From positions 1 through 6,765 of the forward strand of contig JAISOR010000081.1 in assembly GCA_031275535.1 (NCBI GenBank): DNA of 6,765 nucleotides. Direction: 5' to 3'. Positions 5,706 through 6,765 of the stretch are shown in pieces (position 1 is the first letter of the stretch; every line of letters starts with the position of its first letter). A program made the translations under genes and the position numbers. A model generated the notes under the pieces. That model did not search any database, was not told where the DNA came from, and worked only from the letters and a program-made list of their open reading frames with translations. The stretch is from Treponema sp. (GTDB lineage Bacteria; Spirochaetota; Spirochaetia; Treponematales; Breznakiellaceae).

Positions 5706-6008
5706 TTAACGGTGACGGAACTTCCGTATAACCATTACCACAAAGGCGGCGATAAAGAAAACGGTCGGCAGATTGGGCAGTATGATGGAAGCCAAGGGTA
5801 CGGAACCTATAGAAATCAGGCCTCCCCCGCTTATACCAAAGACATTCAGAATTGAATAAACGATCTCCGCATAGGCGGCGATTGTTCCTATAACCATGAG
5901 CATCCACGCCACGTCTCTGCTTTTAGACCACAGTATGATAGCAAAAAAAGAGGCCAGGGCTCCCAGAAAAAGACGGCTCGAAATATAGACTATTTCACCT
6001 GTATCCAT
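5706..6008 (-). CDS. Small multi-pass membrane protein, 100 residues, unknown function
   Basis: The ATG at 6006-6008 is preceded by a GAGGAT ribosome binding site 9 nt away. The product has three likely transmembrane segments: about residues 12-27, 33-57 and 72-94. A basic loop SKSRD (28-32) lies between the first two, a Gly- and Ser-rich loop (59-69) between the second and third, and the C-terminus is strongly basic (RKFRHR). By the positive-inside rule, the loop at 28-32 and the C-terminus would face the cytoplasm. I do not recognise the family and see no catalytic motif. It begins 17 nt after the stop of the upstream gene and ends 16 nt before the 69-residue membrane gene, so all three are probably one transcript whose promoter lies outside the window. 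Confidence 0.8.
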   Translation of the reverse strand: MDTGEIVYISSRLFLGALASFFAIILWSKSRDVAWMLMVIGTIAAYAEIVYSILNVFGISGGGLISIGSVPLASIILPNLPTVFFIAAFVVMVIRKFRHR

Positions 6009-6025
6009 GCTATTAGTATCCTCAC

Positions 6026-6765
6026 TTAGGCCTCCAATTTCAAGAGCCCCGCCAGCCGGGTCTCCTCTCCGGGAGACAAAAGCCCCGGAAGAATGGCGGG
6101 CAGGTTCCGGGTGGGGGGCAGCAGAAAGCCCTGGTCAAGAAAACGGCGGAACAATGCCTCGTAGGAAGCGTCATCCGGGGCCCCCGTATACCACAGGTAT
6201 ATGCCCCGGCGGTGCCAGGCGCCCGGCTTGTGAAAGGGCGGATTAGCCCGGTCCGGGGCGGCGGCAAGCAGGTCATAGACACCCCGGACCGCGGCGGCCA
6301 GGACCACCGGGGACAGAAGGTCCGAGGGGGGGAAATCCCGGGCCCCTTCCATCCGGGGGGAGAGGCCAAGGACCCAGAGCGCCTGGGGCCAGGGCAGGGG
6401 GAGGACCGGCAAAAAAAGCTCCGGGGGCAGAGCTTCCCTCGGCAAGGGCCCCTCCGGGGCCCCCGTATCCGGCGCTGCCCCCGGCAGTGCGGGAGCAGGG
6501 GGGCCGTCCATAAAGGGCCGCCAGAGCAGAAGCGCCGCGTCCGGCGCGCCGGCCCCGTCAAAGGCCGGGTGCGACGGGGCCCCACCGGGCAGGGCCATAT
6601 CCAGGGGGCTTATGTCCGCGGGATAGCCCGCCCGGCAGAGGGCCCGGCGAAAGGAGGCCTCCCCGGCATAGAGCCGGAAGACCCGATGGGGGAAGAGCCG
6701 GGCCAGGGCCTTGTGCAGGCGGCCCTCCAGGGGATGCGGCAGGGGGGCAAAGAGTCCCCGCTCGG
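6026..6765 (-). CDS. Unassigned protein, C-terminal 245 residues (start beyond window edge)
   Basis: The frame is open from the right edge of the window to a TAA at 6026-6028, giving 245 visible residues. The first internal ATG is at 6596-6598, but it lacks a ribosome binding site, and the 55 codons before it keep the same GC-rich third positions with no stop, so the gene most likely starts outside the window. The fragment is rich in Pro, Ala, Leu and Gly with no transmembrane segment. Notable segments are LARLFPHRVFRLYAGEASFRRAL near the visible start, PPSDLLSPVVLAAAVRGVYDLL (about 145-166) and a C-terminal block with YEALFRRFLDQGFLLPP then LSPGEETRLAGLL. The first and last faintly resemble the small-domain parts of class III aminotransferases or glutamate-1-semialdehyde aminomutases. 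However, the region between them is too short to hold a normal PLP domain and I see no PLP-binding lysine motif. The assignment is therefore left open. Confidence 0.7.
   Translation of the reverse strand, partial: ERGLFAPLPHPLEGRLHKALARLFPHRVFRLYAGEASFRRALCRAGYPADISPLDMALPGGAPSHPAFDGAGAPDAALLLWRPFMDGPPAPALPGAAPDTGAPEGPLPREALPPELFLPVLPLPWPQALWVLGLSPRMEGARDFPPSDLLSPVVLAAAVRGVYDLLAAAPDRANPPFHKPGAWHRRGIYLWYTGAPDDASYEALFRRFLDQGFLLPPTRNLPAILPGLLSPGEETRLAGLLKLEA

Noticed and set aside
5397..5855. A 152-codon plus-strand frame starting with GTG
   Set aside because: It crosses low-complexity TTC-type repeats and runs antisense to two small membrane genes that have good ribosome binding sites. Its product is rich in Pro, Ser, Leu and Ala without any motif.

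Overview
The window reads as part of a GC-rich bacterial chromosome. Codons strongly favour C or G at the third position, and the few AT-rich stretches lie between genes. The best-supported content is a forward cluster, gatC-gatA-gatB-aspS (364-5191). It encodes the three subunits of the tRNA-dependent amidotransferase GatCAB and an archaeal-type aspartyl-tRNA synthetase. Position by position, the synthetase carries the His and Pro associated with non-discriminating enzymes, which charge both tRNA-Asp and tRNA-Asn. Together the four genes look like a pathway for making Asn-tRNA(Asn) by amidating Asp-tRNA(Asn). GatCAB may also amidate Glu-tRNA(Gln), which cannot be judged from this window. A spirochaete of the Treponema/Breznakiella type would fit the lipoprotein and the small membrane proteins, but this is a weak inference and no rRNA or other marker is present.

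Layout. Positions 1-190 (minus) hold the start of a lipoprotein gene that leaves the window. Positions 191-363 are a divergent, partly AT-rich intergenic region that must carry the promoters of the lipoprotein and of gatC. Positions 364-5191 (plus) are gatC, gatA, gatB and aspS. A 57-nt spacer separates gatC from gatA and contains a perfect 10-bp tandem duplication. A 3-nt spacer separates gatA from gatB, and gatB overlaps aspS by 11 nt. Positions 5192-5479 are a 288-nt convergent intergenic region with no convincing gene. It is bounded by an imperfect 25-bp inverted repeat and holds four closely spaced hairpin-forming sequences. Positions 5480-6765 (minus) are an apparent three-gene operon: the 3' part of a large unassigned gene, a 100-residue membrane protein and a 69-residue membrane protein, separated by 17 and 16 nt.

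The least explained parts are the structured, repeat-bounded element between the convergent operons (5203-5498), the pair of small membrane proteins, and the truncated upstream gene, whose fragment faintly resembles class III aminotransferases. Smaller oddities are alanine-rich or spacer insertions in GatA and GatC.
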